A stretch of DNA of 64,000 bases, taken from contig NZ_JAHLQL010000001.1 of NCBI RefSeq assembly GCF_018919175.1, positions 1,426,001-1,490,000 of the forward strand, read 5' to 3'. A model generated the notes under the pieces. It was given only the letters and a program-made list of their open reading frames with translations, was not told the DNA's origin and did not search any database. Position 1 is the stretch's first letter, and every line of letters begins with the position of its first letter. The position numbers and the translations under genes are program-made. The stretch is from Clostridium simiarum (GTDB lineage: Bacteria; Bacillota; Clostridia; Clostridiales; Clostridiaceae). Shown here piece after piece: positions 35,851 through 45,697 of the stretch.

Positions 35851-37569
35851 TTAAATTTTAAACTTATCTACTTCTACTTTTAGCTTATCTGCAACTTCTT
35901 TTGAATTTTCTGCTTCTTTTATTATGTCAGTGGACTTTTGGGTTATATCCATTACTGTTTCAGCAATATTAGTTGTCCCTTCTGCTCCTTCATTGGCTGC
36001 CTTAGTTACTTGTTCTATAGTTTTTAACATATCTTGAATAGAAGCAAGCAGTTCTTCTGAGGTAGCACTAAACTCTGTTACAAGTTCATCCACAAATTTT
36101 GCATCTTTATTATATGTCTCTGAAACATCTATTATATCTTGATAATCATTATAAACATCCACAGACATAAAATTAAGTAGATCATTAGAGCTATGGGATA
36201 GATCATTTACTGATTCAGTAACCTTCTCTGTTATGTTTTGTATTTCAACTACAGTATCCTTAGATTGTTCTGCCAGCTTTCTTATTTCTTCTGCCACTAC
36301 AGAAAATCCTTTTCCTGCCTCACCAGCCCTTGCTGCTTCTATAGCTGCATTTAAGGCTAATAGGTTAGTTTGAGAAGTTATCTGCATAATTGATTCAGAT
36401 AGTATACTTATTTGCTGTACTACTTTTGAATTTTCAATTGCCTTTTCTAAGGTAGCTTTAGTATCTTTAAATACACCCATTGCTTTTTCTTGGGATAACA
36501 TAATATCCTTTTTTATAGTAATTGCTCTTTTACTTATTTCCCCTGCTGAAACTGCTCCCTCTTCAGCTCTTTTAGCAATATCTTGAACAGCCCTTTCTAT
36601 TTCCAAAGAGGATGCATTCATTTCTTCTGAAGAAGCAGAAGTCTCTTCCATACCTGCTGACAGCTGCTCTGTAGTTGCTGAAACCTCCTCTATGTTAATA
36701 TTAAGCTCATTTACATTTGCTAAGGTATTGTTAACTATGTATTCTATACTGTTAGATTGAGATTTTACACTTGTAACTAATTCCTTTAAAGACTCCCTCA
36801 TCAAATCCATTGCTTTTCCCATATCACCAATTTCATCTTTTCTCTTATTAAATACTTCTGGAATATTTTTAGAAAAATCTCCTGTGGATATCTTATTTAA
36901 ATATTCTACTGCTGCTCCTAATGGAATTGAAATGGATTTTGAAATAATCCATGTAAATAATATAGATACAGCTATACTAATTAGCATAATTACCTCGAAT
37001 ATTTTTATAGATTTATTAAATTCCTTACCATTCAAATCTACTGTATTCTTAGCATTCTTAACACTATATACTGCTAATTCATTTAAATCATCTTGAAATT
37101 CTTTTGCAGTATCTTCTATATCATGATACTTATTTAATGCTTCTTGCTGCTTGCCTTCCAGTGCAAGCTTTAGAACTTCATCTCTTCCTGCCTTGTATTT
37201 TTGAAGTTTAGCTTCAATTGTAGGAATTTTATCTTTTTCAAAATCATCTAAAGGAGTTTTCTTATATTCTTCCCAGTTTTCTTCAAATACTTTTACTCGT
37301 TCTTCTATATCCTGTAATCTCTCATCTTGTGCTTTTTTATCCCCTGAATGTAAAATTATATAATATATATCCGCTTCTATAGCTCTAGATTGATTTCTAT
37401 TGTCATTAATAGTTTGAACAGAAATTAAATTATCCCCATATAAACTCTCCATACCCTTATTAGCTTTTGAAATATAATGATAACCTGCAAATCCAATAAT
37501 CAAGCATAGTATAGACATCAAAGCGGATAATAAAATTATCTTCCATCTTACTTTTAAATTATTTATCAT
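35851..37569 (-). CDS. Methyl-accepting chemotaxis protein with four-helix sensor domain
   Basis: A 572-residue chemoreceptor. Transmembrane helix 1 is at about 10-30. An extracellular four-helix-bundle sensor of the 4HB_MCP type follows (about 32-185; it contains [18 protein letters not shown]). Transmembrane helix 2 is at about 190-212, then HAMP (to about 265) and the signalling hairpin with [16 protein letters not shown]. It recognises small extracellular molecules or electron-acceptor-related cues and signals to CheA. It differs from the receptor at 23716 in having a real sensor domain. Monocistronic. Confidence 0.9.
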   Translation of the reverse strand: MINNLKVRWKIILLSALMSILCLIIGFAGYHYISKANKGMESLYGDNLISVQTINDNRNQSRAIEADIYYIILHSGDKKAQDERLQDIEERVKVFEENWEEYKKTPLDDFEKDKIPTIEAKLQKYKAGRDEVLKLALEGKQQEALNKYHDIEDTAKEFQDDLNELAVYSVKNAKNTVDLNGKEFNKSIKIFEVIMLISIAVSILFTWIISKSISIPLGAAVEYLNKISTGDFSKNIPEVFNKRKDEIGDMGKAMDLMRESLKELVTSVKSQSNSIEYIVNNTLANVNELNINIEEVSATTEQLSAGMEETSASSEEMNASSLEIERAVQDIAKRAEEGAVSAGEISKRAITIKKDIMLSQEKAMGVFKDTKATLEKAIENSKVVQQISILSESIMQITSQTNLLALNAAIEAARAGEAGKGFSVVAEEIRKLAEQSKDTVVEIQNITEKVTESVNDLSHSSNDLLNFMSVDVYNDYQDIIDVSETYNKDAKFVDELVTEFSATSEELLASIQDMLKTIEQVTKAANEGAEGTTNIAETVMDITQKSTDIIKEAENSKEVADKLKVEVDKFKI

Positions 37570-37824
37570 CTTCTTCCTCCCATTAAATTACCTAACGGTT
37601 ATTTTAATTTATCATGAATATGTATATTATTTTAATGGTTTATATAAGTCTTTACAACAATGTTCTACTTTTTTCCTATATATTTATTATATTTGTATTT
37701 AAGCACATCATAAATTTTAATTGTATTTATAACTACATTATAATTTTTTCAATTTTACATATAGTATATCTTTTATTTCTTTTTAAATAAAAATCCCATA
37801 GTTAAATAACTATAGGATTAAAAC
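37570..37824. other. AT-rich upstream region of the chemoreceptor gene
   Basis: About 250 bp, strongly AT-rich, including the chemoreceptor ribosome binding site (GGAAGAAG) and a short hairpin AAATCCCATAGTTAA / TTAACTATAGGATTA-like near 37790-37820. No gene is seen. Confidence 0.4.
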
Positions 37825-37958
37825 TTCATCCCATGACTACCCGCACTAATACTTCCATCTTCTTCAAAATGGGAATAAAGAGGGGCTACCTCCCTGGATA
37901 AGGATTTCTAAACTTTAGAGGGAATAAAAAACCCCCTAAAGGCAAGAACTCTGTTTAT
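37825..37958 (+). repeat. Structured intergenic repeat, copy 10
   Basis: A full-length unit CTTCATCCCATGACT ... CTCTGTTTAT, about 25 kb from the cluster of other copies. Hairpin B pairs CTTTAGAGGG with CCCCCTAAAG, a variant sequence that keeps most pairing. It has the same orientation as all other copies. Confidence 0.8.
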
Positions 37959-38012
37959 TTATTGGTAAAAGCATTTTATTATTTACCTTCTAAAATAAAG
38001 AAGCTTGCTATA

Positions 38013-38048
38013 AAAAACAACCAACTTAAGGAAAAGTTAGTTGTTTTT
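38013..38048 (-). terminator. Rho-independent terminator of msrA
   Basis: AAAACAACCAACTT / AAGTTAGTTGTTTT stem with loop AAGGAA, just past the msrA stop codon; one C-A mismatch. Confidence 0.75.
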
Positions 38049-38067
38049 ACTTTATTTATATTATAAG

Positions 38068-38544
38068 TTAATAATCTAGGTTTATATGACAGTAACCTCC
38101 TGGATTTTTCTTTAAATACCTTTGATGATATTCCTCTGCATCATAAAAGCACTTGAGAGGTTCTATTTCAGTTACTATTGGTTTTTCATATTTTTCTTGT
38201 TCTTTGTCTTTACTTTTTAATATGATATTTAAATCTTCTTCTTTTAGATAATATATACCTGTTCTATATTGACTTCCTACATCATTTCCTTGCCTATTAA
38301 TTATAGTAGGATCTATTATGTGCCAAAATTTATTTAATAATTCCTCTAAGGTTATAATGCTTTCATCATATTTAACAAAGCAGGCTTCTGCATGGCCTGT
38401 AGTCTTCCCACAAACCTCTTCATAAGTTGGGTTTTCTTTGTTACCATTAGCATAGCCAACCTTTGTTTCCAATACCCCTTTAATTCTTGACATATATTCT
38501 TCTACACCCCAAAAGCAACCTCCACAAAATACTATTTCTTTCAT
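38068..38544 (-). CDS. msrA: Peptide-methionine (S)-S-oxide reductase
   Basis: A 158-residue MsrA with the catalytic motif [11 protein letters not shown] (Cys10). [18 protein letters not shown] and GHAEA follow, and the late [14 protein letters not shown] segment is conserved. It reduces the S epimer of methionine sulfoxide in proteins and free amino acid, repairing oxidative damage. No MsrB domain is fused. It is 42 bp downstream of the SNF2 helicase gene on the same strand and could be cotranscribed. Confidence 0.95.
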   Translation of the reverse strand: MKEIVFCGGCFWGVEEYMSRIKGVLETKVGYANGNKENPTYEEVCGKTTGHAEACFVKYDESIITLEELLNKFWHIIDPTIINRQGNDVGSQYRTGIYYLKEEDLNIILKSKDKEQEKYEKPIVTEIEPLKCFYDAEEYHQRYLKKNPGGYCHINLDY

Positions 38545-38586
38545 TTGTTAACCTCCTTAATTTTATTTTAATCACCATAGGTCATA

Positions 38587-41500
38587 TTAACTTTTAAATA
38601 ATTCTTCTATATCTTCCTCTGTCATAGTGCTTAAAATTACATTTTCATGATTTTCACCATCAATGACACTTTCTATAATCTCTCTTTTCTTTTCCTGAAG
38701 ATCATAGATTTTTTCTTCTATAGTTCCTTTTGTAATTAGCTTTATCACTTCTACAGTCTTTCTTTGACCTATTCTATGAGCCCTGTCTACAGCCTGATCT
38801 TCTACTGCTGGATTCCACCAAGGGTCAAAGTGTATAACTAAGTCTGCTCCAGTAAGGTTTAACCCAGTCCCTCCGGCCTTTAAAGATATTAAGAAAACCT
38901 GTGTTTCTCCCTGATTAAATTCATCAACCATTTCCATTCTTTCACTAGAAGACACTGATCCGTCTAAATACATGGATTCTATACCTGATTTATCTAATCT
39001 TTTTCTTATATTATTTAAAATTGTAGTAAACTGTGAAAAGAGCAAAATTCTATGTCCGTTTAAAAGACTTTCTTCTAATATTTCATCTAATGCAATGTAT
39101 TTACCACTATCTCCATTATAATTATCTAAAAAGCTTGAAGGATCACAGCAAATTTGTCTAAGCCTTGTTAATAGAGAAAGTATCTTAATTTTACTTTTGT
39201 TAAATCCTTTTTCTTTAATCTCCTCTTTCATCTCTTCTTTAAAGGATTCTACATAAGAGGCATATACTTTTTTCTGATCTTCAGTCATATCTACTACTAC
39301 TTTGTGCTCTATTTTAGGTGGGAGTTCAAGAGCTACATCTTTTTTAAATCTTCTTAAAATAAAAGGTCTTATAAGTTTTAATAGTTCTTTTAACACAGTT
39401 TGGTTCTTATCCTTTACTATGGGGACTTCAAACTTTTTTGAAAACCTGCCATGAGTCTTTAAATATCCTGGCATAATAAAGTCGAAAATAGACCAAAGCT
39501 CTGTTAAAGAGTTTTCAATAGGAGTTCCTGTTAGGGCAAATCGTTTCGGCGCATTTATCTCCTTAACAGACTGTGCATTTAATGAAGAAGGATTTTTAAC
39601 TTGCTGTGCCTCATCTAAAATACATATGCTAAAAGCTATATCTTTATATTCATCTATATCTCTCCTTATAAGAGGATATGAGGTTATAATCACATCATGA
39701 TTTAATATTTCTTCTCTTTGGCATAGTCTTTCATTTTTACTTCCTGAAATCACAAGTACATTAATATGAGGAGCAAACTTTTCAAATTCATTAAGCCAAT
39801 TATATACTAAAGATGTAGGGCAAACTATTAATGCTGGTTTATTAAGATTTCCTTCTTCCTTTTCTGATGCAATATAGCTTATAGCCTGAAAGGTTTTTCC
39901 AAGGCCCATTTCATCTCCTAGTATTCCTCCAAACCCACAATAAGATAAGGTTTTAAACCACTTAAATCCTACCTTTTGATAGTCCCTCAAATTTCCTGTA
40001 AGATTTTCTGGTAATTTATAATCTAATTCTTTAATATCCTTTATTGTATGAATTAAATCTTTAAACTCTTTATTCATTGAAATAAACTGAAGATTACTCT
40101 CTTTTATGTTTTCATCTATATAAAGAGAAGCATACTTTGGTAAAGTAACCTTTCCCTTAGCTAGCTTACCCATATCCATATCCAAGTTTTCCATTAAAAA
40201 ATTAAAATCCTTAATATCCTTTGAATTTAATGGAAGTATATTCCCATTTTTAAGTCTATGATATTTCCTACGATGTTTTAATGAGTTAAACAATCCTTTA
40301 AGCTCAGCTCTATCAACACCTTCAATTTCAAAATCAAATTCTAGTAAGTTTGAATTGTTTAATGATATAGAAGATTTAAAGCTTTTTGAAGAAATAACCT
40401 GAATATCTTTAAAACTGTCTGAATAATAAACCTCACCTAAGCTTGATATGTTTTCTATGCCTTCTGTGATAAAATCAACGATATCATCTTCTTCTTTCAA
40501 ATAATACTTATCCTTCTCTCTATTAAACCCAATGTGTTCTAAAACTCTTAATGCATGATTTTCCTCTTTAAGCTTTCTTACTATTACAACATCTTCCGGG
40601 TTTTTATCCTGTTTTTTTAATGTAAAAGATATTTTCCCATAATTAAATACTACATCACAACTTACAAAATCATCTTCTTTATCTAAGTAAAACTTAATAT
40701 TTAATGGTTCTTCTTTAATAATATTACCTAAATCTTCATCTGCAATTAAAGTTTCACTTATGGATTTAAGACTAGGAATAATATAAGTGGCTACTTCTTC
40801 AATCTTATCTTTTGGAAACTCTATGCTTTGGCTCTTTTTTTTCTCCATAATTTTATAAATAGGAGCAAAAGTCTTAATTTGATTTTCTGAAGGAAGGTAT
40901 AGTTTATCCTTATGAATATAAATCTTACTTTTTTTATCTACTGCTTCTGGAAAGTCTTCTTCAAGACTTAGATTTAGCATTTCATCCTTAATAGAAAGAT
41001 TAAAGTTAAGAGGCATATCCCCTATGCATATCTCTATGGCTTTAAATTCATATCCTTTAAGATTTGCGCTTATATAATCTCCCCTCTTTAACTTTAACAG
41101 TCTTAAAAGCTGTGATTCTGTTAAATAAGCTTTTTTACCACTAAAAAATATGGCTCTATTAATATAAATATTCTCATTTACATGTTCATTACTATCGTAT
41201 ATTTCCTTAAGCATCAAAAGAATCTCATAATCCTTTTCTGAAAAGTAATGACTTTCAGGATTAAATTGAAACTCCTTACCAAAATAAATAGTTTTCCCAT
41301 CTATAAAAATACTTTCTATAAACTCTCTTAAGTTTTTAACCACATATAATCTACCTAACCCCACCTTAAGCTCCATGAAATAAGGTTTATAGAAATTATC
41401 AGTAATTTGTAGTATAACTTCCATATTCACAAACTTTCTAGGTTCATAGTTATCCTTTGATTCATCCTTATAATAATCTAATAATTCAACACCATAATTC

Positions 41501-41835
41501 CCAAGGGAATATCTAGGATTTCTCCCATCTACCCCTTCTCTATTTATTTTTATAAGTACCGCCCCTATATGTTTACAACTTCTATATTTTGCAAAAGCCT
41601 CACAAGTGCAGCTAGAAAACAAGGCTCCATTTTTTCTATTTGCTAAAATATTCACCTTATAATCCCTTAAATCATAAGCAGACTCTACAATGGAAATTAC
41701 AGAAAACATCCTTTCTGAATTTTCTAACACGTCAATTCTTCTTACCTTGTTTCTAAGATACATGTCTAGTCCACGGTTATATGTTATGTCTCCAATTAGA
41801 TTCTCAATATTTTTGTCATCAAAATTAAACATCAT
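38587..41835 (-). CDS. SWIM zinc-finger SNF2/Rad54-family helicase-like ATPase
   Basis: About 1082 residues. The N-terminal SWIM zinc finger is CTCEAFAKYRSCKHIG (near residue 75). A long variable region (the SNF2_assoc domain type) follows, then a RecA-like ATPase pair with Walker A GDEMGLGKTFQA (about 650), DEAQ box, GTPIEN, and RAHRIGQRKTVEVI near the C-terminus. Bacterial proteins of this layout (HepA/RapA relatives) translocate on DNA without strand separation; targets are unclear. Start choice: the AGAGGTG ribosome binding site lies 6 nt before the ATG at 41835, while an in-frame GTG at 41844 falls inside that site. Confidence 0.88.
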   Translation of the reverse strand: MMFNFDDKNIENLIGDITYNRGLDMYLRNKVRRIDVLENSERMFSVISIVESAYDLRDYKVNILANRKNGALFSSCTCEAFAKYRSCKHIGAVLIKINREGVDGRNPRYSLGNYGVELLDYYKDESKDNYEPRKFVNMEVILQITDNFYKPYFMELKVGLGRLYVVKNLREFIESIFIDGKTIYFGKEFQFNPESHYFSEKDYEILLMLKEIYDSNEHVNENIYINRAIFFSGKKAYLTESQLLRLLKLKRGDYISANLKGYEFKAIEICIGDMPLNFNLSIKDEMLNLSLEEDFPEAVDKKSKIYIHKDKLYLPSENQIKTFAPIYKIMEKKKSQSIEFPKDKIEEVATYIIPSLKSISETLIADEDLGNIIKEEPLNIKFYLDKEDDFVSCDVVFNYGKISFTLKKQDKNPEDVVIVRKLKEENHALRVLEHIGFNREKDKYYLKEEDDIVDFITEGIENISSLGEVYYSDSFKDIQVISSKSFKSSISLNNSNLLEFDFEIEGVDRAELKGLFNSLKHRRKYHRLKNGNILPLNSKDIKDFNFLMENLDMDMGKLAKGKVTLPKYASLYIDENIKESNLQFISMNKEFKDLIHTIKDIKELDYKLPENLTGNLRDYQKVGFKWFKTLSYCGFGGILGDEMGLGKTFQAISYIASEKEEGNLNKPALIVCPTSLVYNWLNEFEKFAPHINVLVISGSKNERLCQREEILNHDVIITSYPLIRRDIDEYKDIAFSICILDEAQQVKNPSSLNAQSVKEINAPKRFALTGTPIENSLTELWSIFDFIMPGYLKTHGRFSKKFEVPIVKDKNQTVLKELLKLIRPFILRRFKKDVALELPPKIEHKVVVDMTEDQKKVYASYVESFKEEMKEEIKEKGFNKSKIKILSLLTRLRQICCDPSSFLDNYNGDSGKYIALDEILEESLLNGHRILLFSQFTTILNNIRKRLDKSGIESMYLDGSVSSSERMEMVDEFNQGETQVFLISLKAGGTGLNLTGADLVIHFDPWWNPAVEDQAVDRAHRIGQRKTVEVIKLITKGTIEEKIYDLQEKKREIIESVIDGENHENVILSTMTEEDIEELFKS

Positions 41836-42049
41836 AAGCTGCACCTCTTTTAATCTTCTACCCTTTAAGTAACTTTAAAACTTTCATTAGTATTTAAATG
41901 ATTATATCCATTATTAATTATTCTATAATCCTATTAATGGATTTTGGTTATTTTTCTTTATTATAAAATTATATCATAATCTTTAATCTATATAATTACT
42001 ATGCCATATATAATAATCATAACTAAAAAAATATAACACTACAATATCC

Positions 42050-42090
42050 AATAAGGAGCATTTAACCTTAAGATTAAATGCTCCTTATTA
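42050..42090 (-). terminator. Rho-independent terminator of the corrinoid operon
   Basis: AATAAGGAGCATTTAA / TTAAATGCTCCTTATT, a 16-bp perfect stem with an 8-nt loop, 26 bp past the corrinoid protein stop codon. Confidence 0.9.
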
Positions 42091-42115
42091 TATCTAAATT
42101 ATTATAATTAAATAT

Positions 42116-42802
42116 TTATTCTTTTAAAATCATTTTTTTAGCAAACTTTGCTGCCTTTGAAGCATCTGTAGTATACAAATCTGCCCCTATTTCATCTGCA
42201 AATCTTTGTGATATAGGTCCTCCACCTATCATTACTTTTATATTTTCTCTAATTCCCTCTTCCTTTAGCAACTGAATAACCTCTCCCATACCATCCATAG
42301 TTGTGGTCATAAGAGTAGACATAGCTATTATATCTGCCCTTACTTTTTTTGCAGTATCTATAAATTCTCTTGGAGGGACATCTCTGCCTAGATCTATTAC
42401 CTCAAAACCTTCTGTTTCCATCATTATTTTAACTAAATTCTTACCTATATCATGTGTATCTCCCTGAATTACTCCAATGACTACTTTATGCTTTCCTTCT
42501 ACATCATTCTTTTTTAGATAGGGCTTTAATACCTCTAATCCTGAATACATAGCATCAGAACACATAAGTAACTCTGGAATATAATATTCTCCCTCCTCAT
42601 AAAGCTCCCCTGCCCTATTCATTCCATGAGCTAATCCACTATCTATAGCTTCATAGGCACTAATACCATTTTCTATACACTCCTTCGCAATACTTATAGT
42701 TTCATCCTCATCCATTTCTACTACAGAATCAGATAAACTCTTAATTAACTCCTCTTTAGTTAATTTCTCTCTAATTAATTCCCCTTTTTTTAAATCACTC
42801 AT
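42116..42802 (-). CDS. Corrinoid protein (methyltransferase B12-binding subunit)
   Basis: A 228-residue two-domain protein of the MtaC/MttC/MtvC type. The N-terminal helical cap (about 15-100, with EEGEYYIPELLMCSDAM) is followed by a Rossmann B12 domain with the base-off motif GDTHDIG (His117). Later loops are MSTLMTTTMDGM and IGGGPIS. It carries the methyl group on cobalt between the donor methyltransferase and the acceptor. The ATG overlaps the stop codon of the upstream UroD-fold gene (ATGA), indicating translational coupling with it. Confidence 0.92.
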   Translation of the reverse strand: MSDLKKGELIREKLTKEELIKSLSDSVVEMDEDETISIAKECIENGISAYEAIDSGLAHGMNRAGELYEEGEYYIPELLMCSDAMYSGLEVLKPYLKKNDVEGKHKVVIGVIQGDTHDIGKNLVKIMMETEGFEVIDLGRDVPPREFIDTAKKVRADIIAMSTLMTTTMDGMGEVIQLLKEEGIRENIKVMIGGGPISQRFADEIGADLYTTDASKAAKFAKKMILKE

Positions 42803-43722
42803 AAATCCCCCACCTTTTTACTTGGGAAATACACCCCCGGGGGTGTATTTCCCAAGTGTATTTCCCAAACTATTGGCTTTTGAAGTTTCTTATTTGCTTT
42901 TCTCAAACAATTATGTCCAATTATCTTTATATCTTTTCTTTCTTTTATAATCCAATTCAACGCCTCACTGTAGGTAATATCCTTTGGTACTAAAACTTCT
43001 TTAGATTCTATAAATTCAGCCTTAGCTAAAGATGAAGATGTGATACCACATATATGAATAATAGAATTATTTATTTTATCCTGAACTCTTTTCAGTACAT
43101 TATAGTTATACCTACCACTATATGCCTTGTACATTTTAGGTCCCAAAACATCCATAGTGCCTGCTGAATCTCCATAGGATATTATATCAGCTCCTCTTTT
43201 TATTCCTTCTTCTATAAATAAAGCTATGCTTTCCTCTATAACTCCCATAATTTTTTCTACTTCCTCTTTATTTTTCCTTATGGCTTTATAAAAAATCCTA
43301 GGTTCTATTAAAGAATTTATTATGGTAAAGGGACCTTGAACCTTTAATATAACTTGCTCTCCGTAACTCTTAAGTATTTCTACTGAACTTAAGACTTTTG
43401 CAATCCTTCCTTTATTTATATCTATTACAGATAATTTTTTCAAATCCTCGAAATTAGTAAATGTATGAGCTGATACTCTAGGCCCCATTTTTTCATCACC
43501 TAAGTTTATTACTGCTCCTAAAGCTTCTGCTTCTAAAGTCATACAGAAGGGCAATATGCAAAAATCCTCTTTATTAGCTTCCTTTATAGCTTTTGATAAA
43601 GCCACCATCTCTTTTTCATTAAAATGTACTTCTGGAAACTTCACTTTAAATTCTTCCATAACTCCAGTAGGTATTTCTTCCTTATCATCTAGTACACATT
43701 TGAAATCTCTTTGATACATCAT
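42799..43722 (-). CDS. UroD-fold cobalamin methyltransferase, short, with odd C-terminus
   Basis: A 307-residue TIM-barrel protein of the MtaA/UroD methyltransferase family. The zinc-type HXC motif is IIHICG near residue 223, and a later Cys is in IIGHNCLRK. It may be the donor-side methyltransferase or the one passing the methyl group onward; the UroD fold serves both roles in different systems. The last 15 or so residues after VWEIHLG are encoded by a perfect 36-bp palindrome and a duplicated segment, so the tail NTPPGVYFPSKKVGDL may be a recent rearrangement. The gene is about 30 residues shorter than its sister at 45698. Confidence 0.75.
   Translation of the reverse strand: MMYQRDFKCVLDDKEEIPTGVMEEFKVKFPEVHFNEKEMVALSKAIKEANKEDFCILPFCMTLEAEALGAVINLGDEKMGPRVSAHTFTNFEDLKKLSVIDINKGRIAKVLSSVEILKSYGEQVILKVQGPFTIINSLIEPRIFYKAIRKNKEEVEKIMGVIEESIALFIEEGIKRGADIISYGDSAGTMDVLGPKMYKAYSGRYNYNVLKRVQDKINNSIIHICGITSSSLAKAEFIESKEVLVPKDITYSEALNWIIKERKDIKIIGHNCLRKANKKLQKPIVWEIHLGNTPPGVYFPSKKVGDL
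42821..42856. repeat. Perfect 36-bp palindrome inside a gene 3' end
   Basis: CTTGGGAAATACACCCCC followed directly by its exact reverse complement, with no loop. It is flanked by a further TGTATTTCCCAA copy. It codes for the end of the short UroD-fold protein and lies 19 bp upstream of the next ATG. Confidence 0.95.
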
Positions 43723-43823
43723 TTATTTCACCTCATCCCACATTTAGTTTTGAAGTAAATTAACTATAGGTTTAAAAGTTTTAAAGATTCAGATAAATAA
43801 ATGCATTACTCATAATCAAATTC

Positions 43824-43871
43824 TCTCTTAATCTCTTAATCTCTTAATCTCTTAATCTCTTAATCTCTTAA
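43824..43871. repeat. 8-bp microsatellite, (TCTCTTAA) x 6
   Basis: Six perfect tandem copies of TCTCTTAA in the 241-bp gap between the activator gene and the short UroD-fold gene of the corrinoid operon. It is noncoding. The rest of the gap shows nothing else that I recognise. On the transcribed minus strand it reads (TTAAGAGA)6, a possible series of purine-rich pseudo-ribosome-binding sites about 100 nt from the start codon. Confidence 0.9.
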
Positions 43872-43963
43872 TAGGGTATTTCATGTATTTTCTCTAAATC
43901 TTTATAAAGTGAATGATGTTTTTAATAGGTGTGTTTACCTATCTTCTACATTTTGTTTACTTT

Positions 43964-45688
43964 TTAAAAGCTTAGAGCCTTAACAAAGTAGTTTTGAAAA
44001 TCATCTCGAGTGGAAAGCTCTATAACCCTTACTTTATCGGAGATAGTATCCATTTTCTCTATAATGCTTTTGTTAATTAAAGAAAGTCTTGCCCCTTCAA
44101 TAGAAGAATTTCCAACAAAGGTTATATTTCCATTAAAGTCCTTAGGTATTATTCCCATGGTTCTTATGCTTTCTGGATTTAAATGATATCCAAAAGATCC
44201 AGCAACAACTACCTCTTCAATTTTATCTATAGTAGTTCCAAGTTCCTTTAAAATCATTGTAATACCTGAAGATATAGCTCCCTTTGCAAGCTGTATCTGC
44301 CTTATATCCTCCTGGGATACATATATATTATCTGTAATATAAAATTTCTTATCTCTTAACCTATCCCTTATCTCTAGCGGAAGTTCCTTATTGAATCTTC
44401 CACTTTTAAGTATTATCTTTTTCTGAACAAAGGCTGCTGCTATGTCAATAAGACCACTGCCACATATGCTTTTAGGCTGTACTTCTCCTATGATGGAATA
44501 AACTATATTATAGTCTTCATCTATAGAAAAAGAATCTATAGCTCCCTCCTCTGCCCTTCCACCACAGCTAATATTCATGCCTTCAAAAGCAGGTCCTGCC
44601 GCTGTGGAGGATGCAGTAATTTCCCATTGGTATATGGCCGCTAATTCCCCATTTGTTCCTATATCAATGAATACTGCAGGATTATGTTTTTTATAAAAGC
44701 CTGTAGCAATAATTCCAGCTACAATGTCTGCACCTACATAAGAAGAAAGAGATGGCAAAAGAAGTACTTTACCTTCTTTATTTATATGTATATCAAGTTC
44801 ACTAGCCTTAATTAATAACTTGTCCTTAAAAATAGGTCTATAAGGTGCTTTTGATAATGAATTTGGGATCACCCCTGTAAATAAATGCATCATAGTAGTA
44901 TTAGCAGCTATTGATAAAATATATACCTCCTCTTTCTTATATTTATCTTCTATTAAAACCTCTATTAAATCATCTATCTTTTCTCTTATAGATTTCTTTA
45001 GTACATCTATTCCATCTTCCACTTCATTGCAATAAGTTATTCTTGATAGAACGTCACCTCCATACTCTGTCTGTGGGTTTAAAGAGGATGATTTATTTAT
45101 TACATTTCCTGATTCTAAATCTATAAGATAAGCTGAAATTCCTGTAGTTCCTATATCTATAGCAACACCTAGTATTGAATCCCTATCCTTTACAATATCA
45201 ATTAAGTAGTTCTGAAATATAACTCCATAAAGTTTATCTTTTTTATTTTTTTCTGCTAAAGCTATTTTCTTATAAACCTCTAAGCTATTAATTTTATAGG
45301 GGATACCTTTCTCATAGGCAATAGAACTTTCAAACTTTATATCTGGTAACTGCACTTTTTTTACTTCACTATCTAAATCAACGGTTATTGAATATCCTTC
45401 ATTTACTGTTTTAAGTTCATTTTTTTTGTCAATAAGCTGTATCTCCACATCTCCCTTTACTCTTGACATGCAAGCAAGTCTTTCAAAAGTTTCTGTGGTA
45501 TATCTTTCCTCCTCTTTAGTCTTTTCATATAGATCACCTTTAGCTATAACCTTACATTTTCCACACTTCCCCTTACCGTTACAGGGAGTTTCTATATTTA
45601 AACCCGCTACCCTTATACACTCCATTACACTTACACTATCTTCTACACTTATAGTTATGTCTTTATCTTTGAATGTAACAAAAGCCAT
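43964..45688 (-). CDS. Reductive activator of corrinoid proteins (RACo-like, 2Fe-2S + ASKHA)
   Basis: A 574-residue protein with an N-terminal plant-type 2Fe-2S ferredoxin domain (ligands Cys36, Cys42, Cys45, Cys73). It has a linker (about 90-170) and a DUF4445/ASKHA ATPase domain beginning VAIDIGTTGISAYLIDLESG. This is the architecture of RACo and the O-demethylase activating enzymes, which use ATP to return inactive Co(II) corrinoid proteins to the active Co(I) state. RamA instead has C-terminal 4Fe-4S sites. It lies between the two UroD-fold genes in the operon. Confidence 0.9.
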   Translation of the reverse strand: MAFVTFKDKDITISVEDSVSVMECIRVAGLNIETPCNGKGKCGKCKVIAKGDLYEKTKEEERYTTETFERLACMSRVKGDVEIQLIDKKNELKTVNEGYSITVDLDSEVKKVQLPDIKFESSIAYEKGIPYKINSLEVYKKIALAEKNKKDKLYGVIFQNYLIDIVKDRDSILGVAIDIGTTGISAYLIDLESGNVINKSSSLNPQTEYGGDVLSRITYCNEVEDGIDVLKKSIREKIDDLIEVLIEDKYKKEEVYILSIAANTTMMHLFTGVIPNSLSKAPYRPIFKDKLLIKASELDIHINKEGKVLLLPSLSSYVGADIVAGIIATGFYKKHNPAVFIDIGTNGELAAIYQWEITASSTAAGPAFEGMNISCGGRAEEGAIDSFSIDEDYNIVYSIIGEVQPKSICGSGLIDIAAAFVQKKIILKSGRFNKELPLEIRDRLRDKKFYITDNIYVSQEDIRQIQLAKGAISSGITMILKELGTTIDKIEEVVVAGSFGYHLNPESIRTMGIIPKDFNGNITFVGNSSIEGARLSLINKSIIEKMDTISDKVRVIELSTRDDFQNYFVKALSF

Positions 45689-45697
45689 AAAAGCACC

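Noticed and set aside
43824..43871. Short tandem array as a possible CRISPR
   Set aside because: The unit is only 8 bp with no spacers and no cas genes nearby; it is a microsatellite.
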